A DNA stretch of 64,000 bases, from assembly GCA_964439935.1 (NCBI GenBank), contig CAYTPW010000019.1:4972-68971 (forward strand), in the 5' to 3' direction. Under the pieces are notes generated by a model that was not told where the DNA came from, did not search any database, and worked only from the letters and a program-made list of their open reading frames with translations. Each line of letters starts with the position of its first letter. The first letter of the stretch is position 1. Positions 9,249 to 19,300 of the stretch are shown here, in pieces. Origin of the DNA: JABMQW01 sp964439935 (GTDB lineage: Bacteria > Fidelibacterota > Marinisomatia > Marinisomatales > TCS56). The position numbers and the translations under genes were made by a program.

Positions 9249-12200
9249 ATGTTTCAAAGAAACACCCTAAGATTTTTGCTTAAGTATTTGATCTTATTTA
9301 TTCCATTAATAATAATAATATTAGCTTCTAGCGCACTTTTTTCTGAATTTTTAAATAATAATAAATTAAACGACACCATTCGTAATGAATCACTAATTCT
9401 ATCAATAAAGAAACAGCACACAGAAACTCTGCTCGAATCAATGGTCACAGATGCTTTATTTTTATCAACCCAGACAACTAAATATCTTGGGCAATATACC
9501 AATTCATCTACTTTTAAATCTGAATTAGCAGCTGATTTTCTGAATTTTGCTAGAAACCGGAAGATCTATGACCAAGTGCGATTAATCGATTCCAGTGGAA
9601 TGGAAAAAATCCGTGTGAATACAACCGGCCATGGGCCGGTATTGGTACCCGAAGAAGACCTTCAGAATAAACGCCACCGTTATTATTTTAAATTTGGAAT
9701 TGACACCGATCGGGATTGGTATATCTCTCCGCTTGATTTGAATATTGAATACAGCCAAGTGGAAATGCCAATCAAACCCATGCTCCGATTTGTTACTAAA
9801 GTCAGTGATTCGCATGGAGAAACGGTTGGTGTGATTGTGCTTAATTACCTTGCGCAATCACCGATAGACCAGATGTCTGCAGCTCCATATGGAACCGATT
9901 ACCAGTTGTTGATTGTCAACAGTCATGGTTATTGGATACACGGATTTAATCCTGAGGATGAATGGGGCTTCATGTTTGTCAATAGAAAGCATAAAAAGAT
10001 ATCATCAATGTATCCGAGAGAATGGTCATCAATTCGTACTAAATTAACCGGACATGTTATAAGTGAGAACGGTTTATTTATTTTTACAACGCTAAAACCA
10101 ACAGAAATCATCAATATCTATGGGAATCAGCAGCAAACCGGATTTGTGGAGGATAGTTATAAAATCATTACTTATACAACTATGGATAAACTGTCTTCAC
10201 CTTACATTAATACTGTTTATGTAATCGCCGTCTTATTAATTCTTATCTACGGTCTTATTATCTGGTGGCGGTTAAAGTATCGTTTGAAAATACCCATCAA
10301 CGAAAGTACCGGATTTACTTTAATTGAATTGGTTATGACAATTGTCATCATCGGCGTCCTGAGTACAATTGCTATGCGAACCATTAGCTCTACTTTGGAA
10401 AATGCACGCTTCATTAGTTCAGCAGAAGAGATGAATAATATTGCCTGGGCAATTACCGGTAATCCGGAATTGATAGCCTCTGGCCAGCGTAGCGATTTTG
10501 GATATATCGGTGACACAGGACAGTTACCCCCCAATCTTAATGCTCTAGTTACAAATCCAGGTGGAATATGTAATTGGGATGGGCCATACCTGTTCAGTGA
10601 TTTTACCGAAAATCCTGACGACTATAAAACTGATGCCTGGGGTGATCCCTACACTCTCAATTTTACCACTGACGGTATTTTAACAATTTCCAGCAACCGG
10701 GTTGGGACTAAAGCAATTGATGATACAAGTCACCTGATGAATAATACCGTACAGGTTCAATTATTTAATTCTGATAATATTCCGCTGGGGGGATCATCAA
10801 GTGAGGTAATGATTGAAAGACCCTGTGGCTGGGTAAATATGCCATACTGGTCCAATCGCAAGAGTTTTGTCATTGAAACTCTACCAATTGGTCAATATAC
10901 CATTCGGGGCATATCCGGTAACGATACAACTTACAAGATGATCACTGTGCTCTCCGGAGGATTGACAAACATTGAAATGTATGTTTATCCAAGTTTCGGA
11001 AATCTGTCTTCGGGCGGTTGCGCAACAGTGAGTGGAACCGGTAATGAGATTGTTACTGAAAACATCGAGAATGGTGATTCGCCTACTTACTTGGTGGACA
11101 AATTAACAATAGCATGGAGTAATGGTACCTGCTGGAATTGTGAGACTCCTTATCTGGATAAAGTTGAAATTGGTTTTAAACCTTATTGGAGTTGGAATAC
11201 TAATGGCCGTAACGCACGCGTTGGATCAGGGACCCAGATAATTCTTGACGACGTGATGGAGTTTATGAGTGGTACTACTGCAATTCGCTTTACCTTTAAT
11301 CTCGCCAGTACTGGAGTTGGTGAAACAATCAATATGACTGCTTCGGATATTAATTTGACTCTGCACCCTACCAATGCTCCTGCACAATTAATTAGCTTTT
11401 CTGCCTGTGGAACTGGTTGTACAGCGCCGTCTATGTCGTTAATACCAGCATCAATTGATGTCTCAGGACCGGATAATAATACAATTAATCTTGATATTTC
11501 CAACAGTGGTATCAATGATCTGATTACTAACCAGCTTGTTATTTCCTGGGATAATGGTAATTGTTGGGATCAAAGTATACCTTATCTTGAATCAGTAGAT
11601 TTTAACGGGATCAATGTATGGATATGGAATAGCAATGGCAATCTGAGTCGTGCTTCCAGTGGCCAAACAATTACTTTAAGCCAGGAGATAAATTTCGCTA
11701 CTGGCACCTCGAGCCTTACAGATCTGGTCTTCATGAATTCACCGGCTGATCCAGCCAGTTCGATTGACATGCGCGGTGTGGATTGTACTGTGTTGATTAA
11801 ATCAACATGCTATGGCAATGAGCAGATCAGTTTTTCAACGCCGGGATCGTGCAGTCCATGTTTACTGTCCGTGGCCGGCGGGGCTGCATACGGATCAAGC
11901 AATTCAACAGTTGATGTAGATATGGTCAATACCGGATCTTATAACTGCGGTATTAGCCAGATGAAGATTACCTGTTCACCTAACAGTAAAGGATTGCAAC
12001 CATGGGTAGATACCATCAAAAATAGTAATACCATTTTCTGGACAATGACCTCCGAAGGAAATGGTAGCCGGGGCAATACAATTGCTGGTTCCGAGACTAA
12101 TCTGGTACTTCGGAACGTTATGGATCTAGGTGTCGGTTCGGTATCTATCTCCCAGATCATATTCAAAGATGCAATTTCGGGAGGTAAATTCCTGGATATG

Positions 12201-12287
12201 CGCGGTGTAATCATAACAATTGAACTGACAATGACGAACTGTGGTGGTTGCGTCACGCCACAAAATATTTCCTTCACTGTTAATTAA
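9249..12287 (+). CDS. Cache-like sensor fused to an internal type IV pseudopilin with Cys-rich repeats
   Basis: 1012 residues in one frame. Residues ~9-31 form a membrane segment; ~32-320 resemble an extracytoplasmic Cache-type sensor (FARNRKIYDQVRLIDSSGMEKIRVN...GETVGVIVLNY); ~322-343 form a second membrane segment (YVIAVLLILIYGLIIWW). A short basic linker leads to G355|FTLIELVMTIVIIGVL, a canonical prepilin peptidase site with Glu at +5, and the pilin stalk. GPYLF and DAWGDPYTLNF (~444-468) match GspG-like pseudopilins. Three related Cys-containing beta modules start near 614, 760 and 901. The predicted topology puts the cleavage site on the cytoplasmic side, as PilD needs. What the fusion does is unknown; an environment-responsive surface pseudopilin is inferred. 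Confidence 0.8.
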   Translation: MFQRNTLRFLLKYLILFIPLIIIILASSALFSEFLNNNKLNDTIRNESLILSIKKQHTETLLESMVTDALFLSTQTTKYLGQYTNSSTFKSELAADFLNFARNRKIYDQVRLIDSSGMEKIRVNTTGHGPVLVPEEDLQNKRHRYYFKFGIDTDRDWYISPLDLNIEYSQVEMPIKPMLRFVTKVSDSHGETVGVIVLNYLAQSPIDQMSAAPYGTDYQLLIVNSHGYWIHGFNPEDEWGFMFVNRKHKKISSMYPREWSSIRTKLTGHVISENGLFIFTTLKPTEIINIYGNQQQTGFVEDSYKIITYTTMDKLSSPYINTVYVIAVLLILIYGLIIWWRLKYRLKIPINESTGFTLIELVMTIVIIGVLSTIAMRTISSTLENARFISSAEEMNNIAWAITGNPELIASGQRSDFGYIGDTGQLPPNLNALVTNPGGICNWDGPYLFSDFTENPDDYKTDAWGDPYTLNFTTDGILTISSNRVGTKAIDDTSHLMNNTVQVQLFNSDNIPLGGSSSEVMIERPCGWVNMPYWSNRKSFVIETLPIGQYTIRGISGNDTTYKMITVLSGGLTNIEMYVYPSFGNLSSGGCATVSGTGNEIVTENIENGDSPTYLVDKLTIAWSNGTCWNCETPYLDKVEIGFKPYWSWNTNGRNARVGSGTQIILDDVMEFMSGTTAIRFTFNLASTGVGETINMTASDINLTLHPTNAPAQLISFSACGTGCTAPSMSLIPASIDVSGPDNNTINLDISNSGINDLITNQLVISWDNGNCWDQSIPYLESVDFNGINVWIWNSNGNLSRASSGQTITLSQEINFATGTSSLTDLVFMNSPADPASSIDMRGVDCTVLIKSTCYGNEQISFSTPGSCSPCLLSVAGGAAYGSSNSTVDVDMVNTGSYNCGISQMKITCSPNSKGLQPWVDTIKNSNTIFWTMTSEGNGSRGNTIAGSETNLVLRNVMDLGVGSVSISQIIFKDAISGGKFLDMRGVIITIELTMTNCGGCVTPQNISFTVN

Positions 12288-12307
12288 GTCCTTCACTGTT
12301 AATTAAG
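12270..12307 (+). repeat. 19-bp tandem duplication over the stop codon
   Basis: TCCTTCACTGTTAATTAAG occurs twice head to tail (12270-12288 and 12289-12307), so the end of the sensor-pilin gene and its stop codon are duplicated. Only the first copy is translated. Replication slippage is the simplest cause. Confidence 0.9.
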
Positions 12308-12375
12308 TTTGAACAGTAGTTTTCATTATAAATCATTCTTTGTGTCTTCACAAGGAATAACATAATTGTTCAATA

Positions 12376-12437
12376 AATAAAACAGCGTTTTTGACACTGC
12401 CCATAATCAAAATAGAGCCTCTATTTATGAGACTCTC
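12376..12437 (+). repeat. Degenerate palindromic repeat, copy 6
   Basis: Contains AAACAGCGTTTTTGACACTGCC, CATAATCAAAAT and TTTATGAGACTCTC, but the GACG and ATCGAT parts are replaced. No tail. The rest of the 338-bp gap before the sigma-54 activator gene is AT-rich, with no recognised site. Confidence 0.65.
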
Positions 12438-12625
12438 AGAAAACCATACGTAATATATACGTATTCTCCATACTACTCAGTACTACTCTATACCATAGAT
12501 GGATGAACTACCGTACCGGCGTATTTCTTTATCCTTATGTATATTTCATATATGAATCCGTGTATTAGAACTTCATTATATTATCTTCCATATCCTATAA
12601 CCATCCTTAATAAAAAGAGTCTGTC

Positions 12626-15600
12626 ATGAAATCAGATCAATCAAAAACAAAAGCAGAATTAATCCAGGAATTAAAATCACTTCGTAAACGGGTTAATGCT
12701 AAAGACATCACCAAGCGTAAGCAGGCAGAGGAGAAGTTAATAATCTCTGGGAAGACGTGGAGCAACACCTTTCACTCGATTGTAGATCCAGTTTCGATAC
12801 ATGATAAAGATTTTAAATTATTAAAGGTGAATAAAGCTTTTGCCGAATTTGTTGGAGTAAAGCCTAAAGATTTGATTGGAAAACATTGTTATGAAGTAGT
12901 TCATGATTTAAAAATACCATTCACTGGCTGCCCCCATGAAGAAATGATGAAAACTGGAAAAGATACAACAAGCGTGTTATATGAAACAAACCTTGGCAAG
13001 TATTTACAGATCAGCGTTTCACCTATATTTAATGAGGATGGTGAACTAAACAGTTGCGTCCACATTATCAAGGACGTTACAGAGAGCAAAAAGGCAGAGG
13101 AGGCCCTGGCGAAAAGTGAGGAGAAGTATCGCACCTTATTCGAGACCATGGCTCAAGGTGTTATCTATCAGAATACCGATGGTCAAATAATCTCTGCTAA
13201 TCCTTCTGCTGAACGTATCTTGGGTTTAACGCTGGATCAAATGCAGGGACTAACCTCAATGGATCCTCGCTGGAGATCGATCCATGAGGATAGCTCGGAT
13301 TTTCCGGGTGAGACTCATCCTTCAATGGTTTCTTTAAAAACTGGAAAGCCTGTAAAGGATGTTGTTATGAGGGTGTTTAATCCAAAAGATGAAAAACATA
13401 AATGGATAAATATCAACGCTGTCCCACAGTTTAGACCTGGTGAAAAAAAACCATATCAAGTCTACACAACATTTGATGACATCACCGAGCGCAGGCAGAC
13501 AGAAAAAGAGCTGCACACCATACAGATGCACTACACTGATTTCATAAATGCATCATCTAATCAGGTTAGCTACTGGAAAATGCCCGCGGGTTTGAAAACC
13601 GATTTACCCATTGATGAGCAGGTAGAAATGATGTACAACTCGTATTGCGTTGATGCAAACAAGAAGTTATGGGAATTAGTTGGATTTACAAAGAAAGATG
13701 AGCTAATTGGGATGAAAATTATTGAACTATTCCGGAAAAAAATCCAAGATGAAAATTTTAGAAATTTCATAAAGAATAATTACCACCTCGAGGGTCATGA
13801 ATTCCATGATACATTTCCAGATGGTAGAGAGTTTTATGCACTGAGTAATTGGTATGGTGTGGTTGAAGATGGATGTTTGGTAAACCTCTGGTCTGTTTCA
13901 GAGGATATTACGGAGCGCAAGCTGGCAGAAAAAGAATTGAAATCGAGCGAAGAGAAATACTCATCGGTTGTAGAAAATAGCAATGATGGAATTGTTATTA
14001 TTAAAGATGAAAAAATTGCTTATGTAAATGCAGCCGTTAAAAATCTTCTAGGTTTTGAACCAAACGATGTTATAGGTAGAAATGTTGCAGAACTTGTTGC
14101 TCAAGACTACCGTGAGTTTGCCACTCAACGATTTCGAGATCGCTTATCTGGTAAGAAAGTACCTAGCATTTATGAGATTTCACTTATACGAAAGGATGGC
14201 TCGCTAATACCTGTGGAAATTAATGCAGCCTTGATGAGTTATGACGGGGAATCTGCGGGACTAGTGTTTCTACGAGACATCACCGATCGCAAACGTTCGG
14301 AAGAAGAATTAGAAAAAAGTGTGAAATATTATCGATCTCTTTTTGAGAACATAGCAGATGGCATCTTCATTTTTGATGTGATGCCGAATGGGACTTTTCT
14401 ATATGTTGATTTTAATCCTGCAGAAGAGAATATAATGGGTATGACTGCTGAACAGATCCGAGGTAGAACACCATATGACCTTATTGAGAAAGAAGATGCT
14501 GAAAAAGTAAACTCCAGATACCAGAGATGCGTAGATGTAAAAAGGATTACCAGATACGAAGAAGAAATGGAACTTTCACGTGGAAGATCATTTTTCAGTA
14601 CGACCCTTGTACCTTTGAAGAATGAAGACGGTGATGTGTTCCGGATTATTGGGATGGCTAGAGATATCACAGAGCGAAAGCTGGCTGAAGAAGAACTAAA
14701 TAAAGCATATAAAGAAATCAGGGATCTCAAAGATATACTACAGGCTGAGAATATTTACTTAAGGAAAACTATCGAACCAAGTAGCTTGCATAAAGATATT
14801 GTTGGCAGTAGTCCTCATATCAAAGATGTAATAGAAAAAGCTCTGCAAGTAGCTCCAATGGATTCTACTGTACTGTTAACGGGAGAAACTGGTACCGGTA
14901 AGGAACTGATAACCAAAGGAATCCACAATGCTAGCAAGCGGAAGAATAAGACCTTAATAACAGTAAACTGTGCTGCTATTCCTGACGCACTAATAGAGAG
15001 TGAATTATTTGGTCATGAGAAGGGAGCCTTTACCGATGCACATTCCAAAAAGATCGGCTTATTTGAGATCGCGGATAAATCAACTATATTCTTAGATGAG
15101 ATCGGAGAATTACCCTATAACACTCAATCAAAGTTGCTAAGAGTAATAGAGAACAAGGAGGTATCACGGATTGGCAGCAGTCAACCTGTTAAGGTAGATG
15201 TTAGAATAATTGCTGCCACTAATCAGGATCTGCCCACATTGGTCAAAGAAAAGCAGTTCAGACAGGATCTGTATTACCGTTTAAATGTATTCCCGATAGA
15301 ATTACCACCCCTTAGAACAAGAAAACAAGATATAAAACTACTGGTAGAGAAGTTTGTGGAAGAATTCAATCAACATATGGGCAAAAAGGTGTCAACTATA
15401 CCAAAGAAGACGATGGAGGTTTTAGAGAAGTATAATTGGCCCGGAAATGTAAGGGAATTAAGGAATATAATTGAACGCAGTATGATAACATCTACAGGAA
15501 GCACATTAAAGTTAGAACTCAAACAATTTACTAAACCAATCGAAACAGAAATGACCACCCTGGAAGATGTCGAGCGCAGTTATATTCAGGAGGTGCTAGA

Positions 15601-15712
15601 AATGACCTATTGGAAGATCAGCGGCAAGGATAGTGCGTCTGAGATATTAGATATAAATCCAAGTACATTAAGATCGAGAATAGAAAAATTAGGTATTTCA
15701 AAGCCTAAATAA
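12626..15712 (+). CDS. PAS-domain sigma-54-dependent transcriptional activator
   Basis: 1028 residues. About five PAS domains come first, most closed by a D-I/V-T-E/D-R-K block (~residues 45-155, 160-285, 290-430, 435-560, 565-690). A central AAA+ sigma-54 domain follows: GETGTGKE Walker A (~753), ESELFGHEKGAFTDA (loop at 800-805), IFLDEIGELP Walker B (~822-831), RLNVFPIELPPLR. The C-terminus (~985-1028) is a Fis-type helix-turn-helix (SASEILDINPSTLRSRIEKLGI). It should activate sigma-54 promoters in response to ligands or redox state sensed by the PAS domains. There is no receiver domain and no obvious target. The sigma-54 loop reads GAFTDA instead of GAFTGA. One PAS is almost duplicated in the histidine kinase downstream. 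Confidence 0.92.
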   Translation: MKSDQSKTKAELIQELKSLRKRVNAKDITKRKQAEEKLIISGKTWSNTFHSIVDPVSIHDKDFKLLKVNKAFAEFVGVKPKDLIGKHCYEVVHDLKIPFTGCPHEEMMKTGKDTTSVLYETNLGKYLQISVSPIFNEDGELNSCVHIIKDVTESKKAEEALAKSEEKYRTLFETMAQGVIYQNTDGQIISANPSAERILGLTLDQMQGLTSMDPRWRSIHEDSSDFPGETHPSMVSLKTGKPVKDVVMRVFNPKDEKHKWININAVPQFRPGEKKPYQVYTTFDDITERRQTEKELHTIQMHYTDFINASSNQVSYWKMPAGLKTDLPIDEQVEMMYNSYCVDANKKLWELVGFTKKDELIGMKIIELFRKKIQDENFRNFIKNNYHLEGHEFHDTFPDGREFYALSNWYGVVEDGCLVNLWSVSEDITERKLAEKELKSSEEKYSSVVENSNDGIVIIKDEKIAYVNAAVKNLLGFEPNDVIGRNVAELVAQDYREFATQRFRDRLSGKKVPSIYEISLIRKDGSLIPVEINAALMSYDGESAGLVFLRDITDRKRSEEELEKSVKYYRSLFENIADGIFIFDVMPNGTFLYVDFNPAEENIMGMTAEQIRGRTPYDLIEKEDAEKVNSRYQRCVDVKRITRYEEEMELSRGRSFFSTTLVPLKNEDGDVFRIIGMARDITERKLAEEELNKAYKEIRDLKDILQAENIYLRKTIEPSSLHKDIVGSSPHIKDVIEKALQVAPMDSTVLLTGETGTGKELITKGIHNASKRKNKTLITVNCAAIPDALIESELFGHEKGAFTDAHSKKIGLFEIADKSTIFLDEIGELPYNTQSKLLRVIENKEVSRIGSSQPVKVDVRIIAATNQDLPTLVKEKQFRQDLYYRLNVFPIELPPLRTRKQDIKLLVEKFVEEFNQHMGKKVSTIPKKTMEVLEKYNWPGNVRELRNIIERSMITSTGSTLKLELKQFTKPIETEMTTLEDVERSYIQEVLEMTYWKISGKDSASEILDINPSTLRSRIEKLGISKPK

Positions 15713-15731
15713 CGATTAATAAGTAACAAAA

Positions 15732-15753
15732 TTTTCGCGATATATCGCGAAAA
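15732..15753. promoter_or_regulatory. Perfect 22-bp palindrome, possible operator
   Basis: Two TTTTCGCGATA half sites form a perfect, loopless 22-bp palindrome centred at 15742/15743. It lies 20 bp after the sigma-54 activator stop and 160 bp before the STAS/kinase operon. No T run follows, so it is a poor terminator candidate; an operator for a dimeric regulator is likelier. Confidence 0.5.
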
Positions 15754-15914
15754 CTGCATTATACCGCAGTAATTATTTGGAATAAGTGCATTCGGCCATG
15801 AATACATAATCTTCTTATATTCTTGATAATCAATAATTTATATTAGATATATTGTTTTTGGTATGGTTATTGACCTGAGCTTATACATGAATTAGTTATA
15901 ATTAAGGATTTAAA

Positions 15915-16325
15915 ATGGAAATGAATATTAAAAATAAATATGATTCAGACTATTGTAAACGGGATGTACAAATAATTACAAATGTTCCAAAAGGTTTAAG
16001 CTATATAAAATATACAATGTCAGGGTCATGTCCCTCCGAAGAAGTAACAAAGTTACCTGAAGAAATCTATGAATTATGTCAGAAAAAAAATATCTGGAGA
16101 GTTCTTTTAGATACTTCAGGCATTCAGGACCTTAATATTAATTCAATGAGCCAATTTTATTATGGTGAGTCGATTGCCAAAGTTTTGAAAAATCCTGTTA
16201 AATTAGCAGTTCATGGTGAGGGAGAGTTATTTACTTATTTTACTGAGACAGTAGCTGTAAATCGTGGGGCAATTATGAAAGTATCATCAAATTATGAGGA
16301 GTTATTATCATGGATAGCTATTTAA
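15915..16325 (+). CDS. STAS/SpoIIAA-like small protein
   Basis: 136 residues. The alternation of strand and helix (LSYIKYTMSGSCPSEEV, RVLLDTSGIQDLNINSMSQFYYGESIAKVL, KLAVHGEGELFTYFTETVAVNRG) resembles the SpoIIAA-like/STAS fold of small regulatory proteins, with LLDTSG where anti-anti-sigma factors carry their phosphorylatable serine region. The match is by fold pattern only. Its last 16 bases overlap the start of the hybrid kinase, so the two are translationally coupled and probably act together; it may be a partner or input for the kinase. Confidence 0.6.
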   Translation: MEMNIKNKYDSDYCKRDVQIITNVPKGLSYIKYTMSGSCPSEEVTKLPEEIYELCQKKNIWRVLLDTSGIQDLNINSMSQFYYGESIAKVLKNPVKLAVHGEGELFTYFTETVAVNRGAIMKVSSNYEELLSWIAI

Positions 16326-19300
16326 CTACTAATCAGCTATTAATAGAACCTGTTATTAAATCTGACCAATCCAAGATTAAACCAGACATACCAGACCAAA
16401 TAATCGCAAAATGGCAGAAGCTTATAGACCTTGCGAGTGAGCTGATTGGTGTGCCTGCTGGACTTATCATGAAGGTTTATCCCAAAGAAATTGAGGTGTT
16501 TGTCTGTAGCGAAACAAAGGGGAATCCTTATGAAAAAGGGGAGCGGGCGCGTTTGAAGACCGGCCTTTACTGTGAGACTGTGATGTGTATGCGCAAACAG
16601 CTGTTAGTGCCGGATGCTTGCAAAGACCCTAACTGGGACCATAATCCTGATATTGAGCTTGGGATGGTTTCTTATTTTGGGTTGCCGTTAATATGGCCGG
16701 ACAATGAAATCTTCGGAACGATTTGCGTTTTGGACGATAAGGAGAATCATTATTCTGTAATGTACCAGAAGTTATGTACGCAATTTAAAGAAGCAATAGA
16801 AGCTGATCTTCACATGATTTTGGAAAGCGAGGACAGTCGCAAACAGACACTGGAAGAATTAATATCCGTAAACAGACAGCTAATGGCAAATGAACAGCAA
16901 CTTCAAATTGAAATCACCGAGCGCAAGCAGGTTGAGAAAGAAGTACTTCTGGAGAAAGAGTTCACCGACCAAGCTATCAACGCGCAGGTGGACACTTTTT
17001 TCCTCTTTGAACCGGTAACCGGCATAGCTCTGCGGTGGAACGATAGCTTCAGAGATATATCCGGGTACTCGGATGAAGAGATAGCCACACTACCGGCTCT
17101 AACAACCTATTATGGTTCTGATGACCTGGAGCGGGCTGGAGTTTTCATTAAGAAGGTTTTGAAGGAGGGATCAGGTACCATCGATCTAGAGCTGATCTGC
17201 AAGGATGGTCGTAAGGTACCCATGGAGTATCGGGTCTCGGTCATTAACGATGAACAGGGGAATGCAAAATACATGATCTCAATCGGTCGAGACATCACTG
17301 AACGCAAACGTATGGAAAAAGAACTGCAAAATACACAAATGCAATATACCGATTTTATTAATTCATCTAGTGATGTAGTGACATACTGGAAAATGCCGGA
17401 TGGATTAAAAATAGATCTACCTATTGAAAAGCAAATAGAAATGATAGTCGAATGCGTTTGCGTTGATTCAAACCAGAGGGCATGGCAAGTATATGGATTT
17501 AATAGAAAAAATGAGTTGATCGGTAAAAAGTATAAAGAGTTGGTGAAAGATGAAACATCACCAGAATTATTTGAGCTGTTTATTAAGAATAACTATCAAA
17601 TCAATGACCGGGAATATCATGAAATTCTAAAAAGTGGGATTGAATTATACAGTTTAGAAAATTGGTATGGCGTGATAGAAAATGGTGTTTTCACCCATCT
17701 GTGGGCAAGTTCAAAGGACATAACCGAACAGAAGAAGGCAGAAATAGAATTGAAGTCAAGCGAAGAGAAATACTCATCGGTTGTAGAAAATAGCAATGAT
17801 GGAATTGTTATAATTAAAGATGAAAAAATTGCTTATGTAAATGCAGCCGTTAAAAATCTTCTAGGTTTTAAACCAAACGATATTATGGGTAGAAATGTTG
17901 CGGAACTGGTTGCTCAAAAATACCGTGAGCTTGTCACTCAACGATTTCGAGATCGCTTATCGGGTAAGAAAGTACCTAGCATTTATGAGATTTCCCTTGT
18001 ACGAAAGGACGGCTCGTTAATACCTGTGGAGATTAATGTAACCTTGATGAATTTTGAAGGTGAATCTGCGGGACTGGTGTTTCTACGAGATATCACAGAA
18101 CGTAAGAAGGCTCAGGAGGAATTGAAAGCAAGCGAAAAACAATATCGACTTCTCATAGACCATATTCCGGATGTGACCTGGTCAACTGATGCTAATGGCA
18201 GAACAAACTTTATAAGTTCAAATGTTAAAGATGTTTATGGATACACTCCCGAAGAGATATTTAATGGTGGGGAAAAACTATGGTTTGGTAGAGTCCACAA
18301 AGACGACTTGCAGAAATTGAAAAATGCTTATAAAGCATTTTTTGAAGATAATAAAGAGTTTGATATAGAATACCGAATAAAACATAAAAATGGTCAGTGG
18401 ATATGGTTACATGATCGGGCAATTATGCATTTTGAAAAGGACCAGAAGCAGTACGCTTACGGAGTTTTTTCAGATATTACTGAGCGTATACAGGCAGAAG
18501 AGAATTTAATGTCCCAAAAGAAATATATTGACGATCTGATAAATACACTACCAGACACTTTTTACATTTTCGATCCTGAGAGCGGGAATGGCATTCAATG
18601 GAATGAAACACTAAATGAGATCAGCGGTTATGACTATGAAGAAATGAGCGAGTATCCCCCATTACATTTTTATCCACCCGAGGAGCATCAAAGTATAGAG
18701 GATGCAGTTAACACAACATTGGAAAAGGGACGTGCCACTGTTGAACTAAGCTATATTTGTGCGGATGGCAGTCGTATTCCTTTTGAGTATTCAACTGTAT
18801 TTATTAAAGATCCTGATGGAAATCCGCGTATTTGTGCCATTGGACGGGACATCACCGAGCGCAAGCGTGTGGAGTCAGAACGTGAGCAAGCACTCATGGA
18901 AGCCCAAAATGCTAATAATGTAAAAGATCTGTTCCTGGCCAACATGTCCCATGAGATCCGGACTCCATTAAACTCCATCCTTGGTTTCACAGAAATAATC
19001 GAAGAAAGTTTTAAAAGTCGGATGGAGGAGCATGAACACGAGTATTTTCAAATTGTCAACAATAGTGGTCAGCGATTGATCAAAACAGTTCACAGTATTC
19101 TTGATATATCTCAGATAGAAGCGGGCACAATTCCATTTGAGCCAAAAACAATACGATTAGCTACTTCGATTGAAATGGTGTACAAAGAATTAAAACCATT
19201 GGCGGAAGAGAAAAACCTGGAGATTACTTATAATAATCAGATTAGCGATGGGGCCGTTAATGCTGATGAATCATCGCTAGTAAAGGCGGTTTCCAACTTG

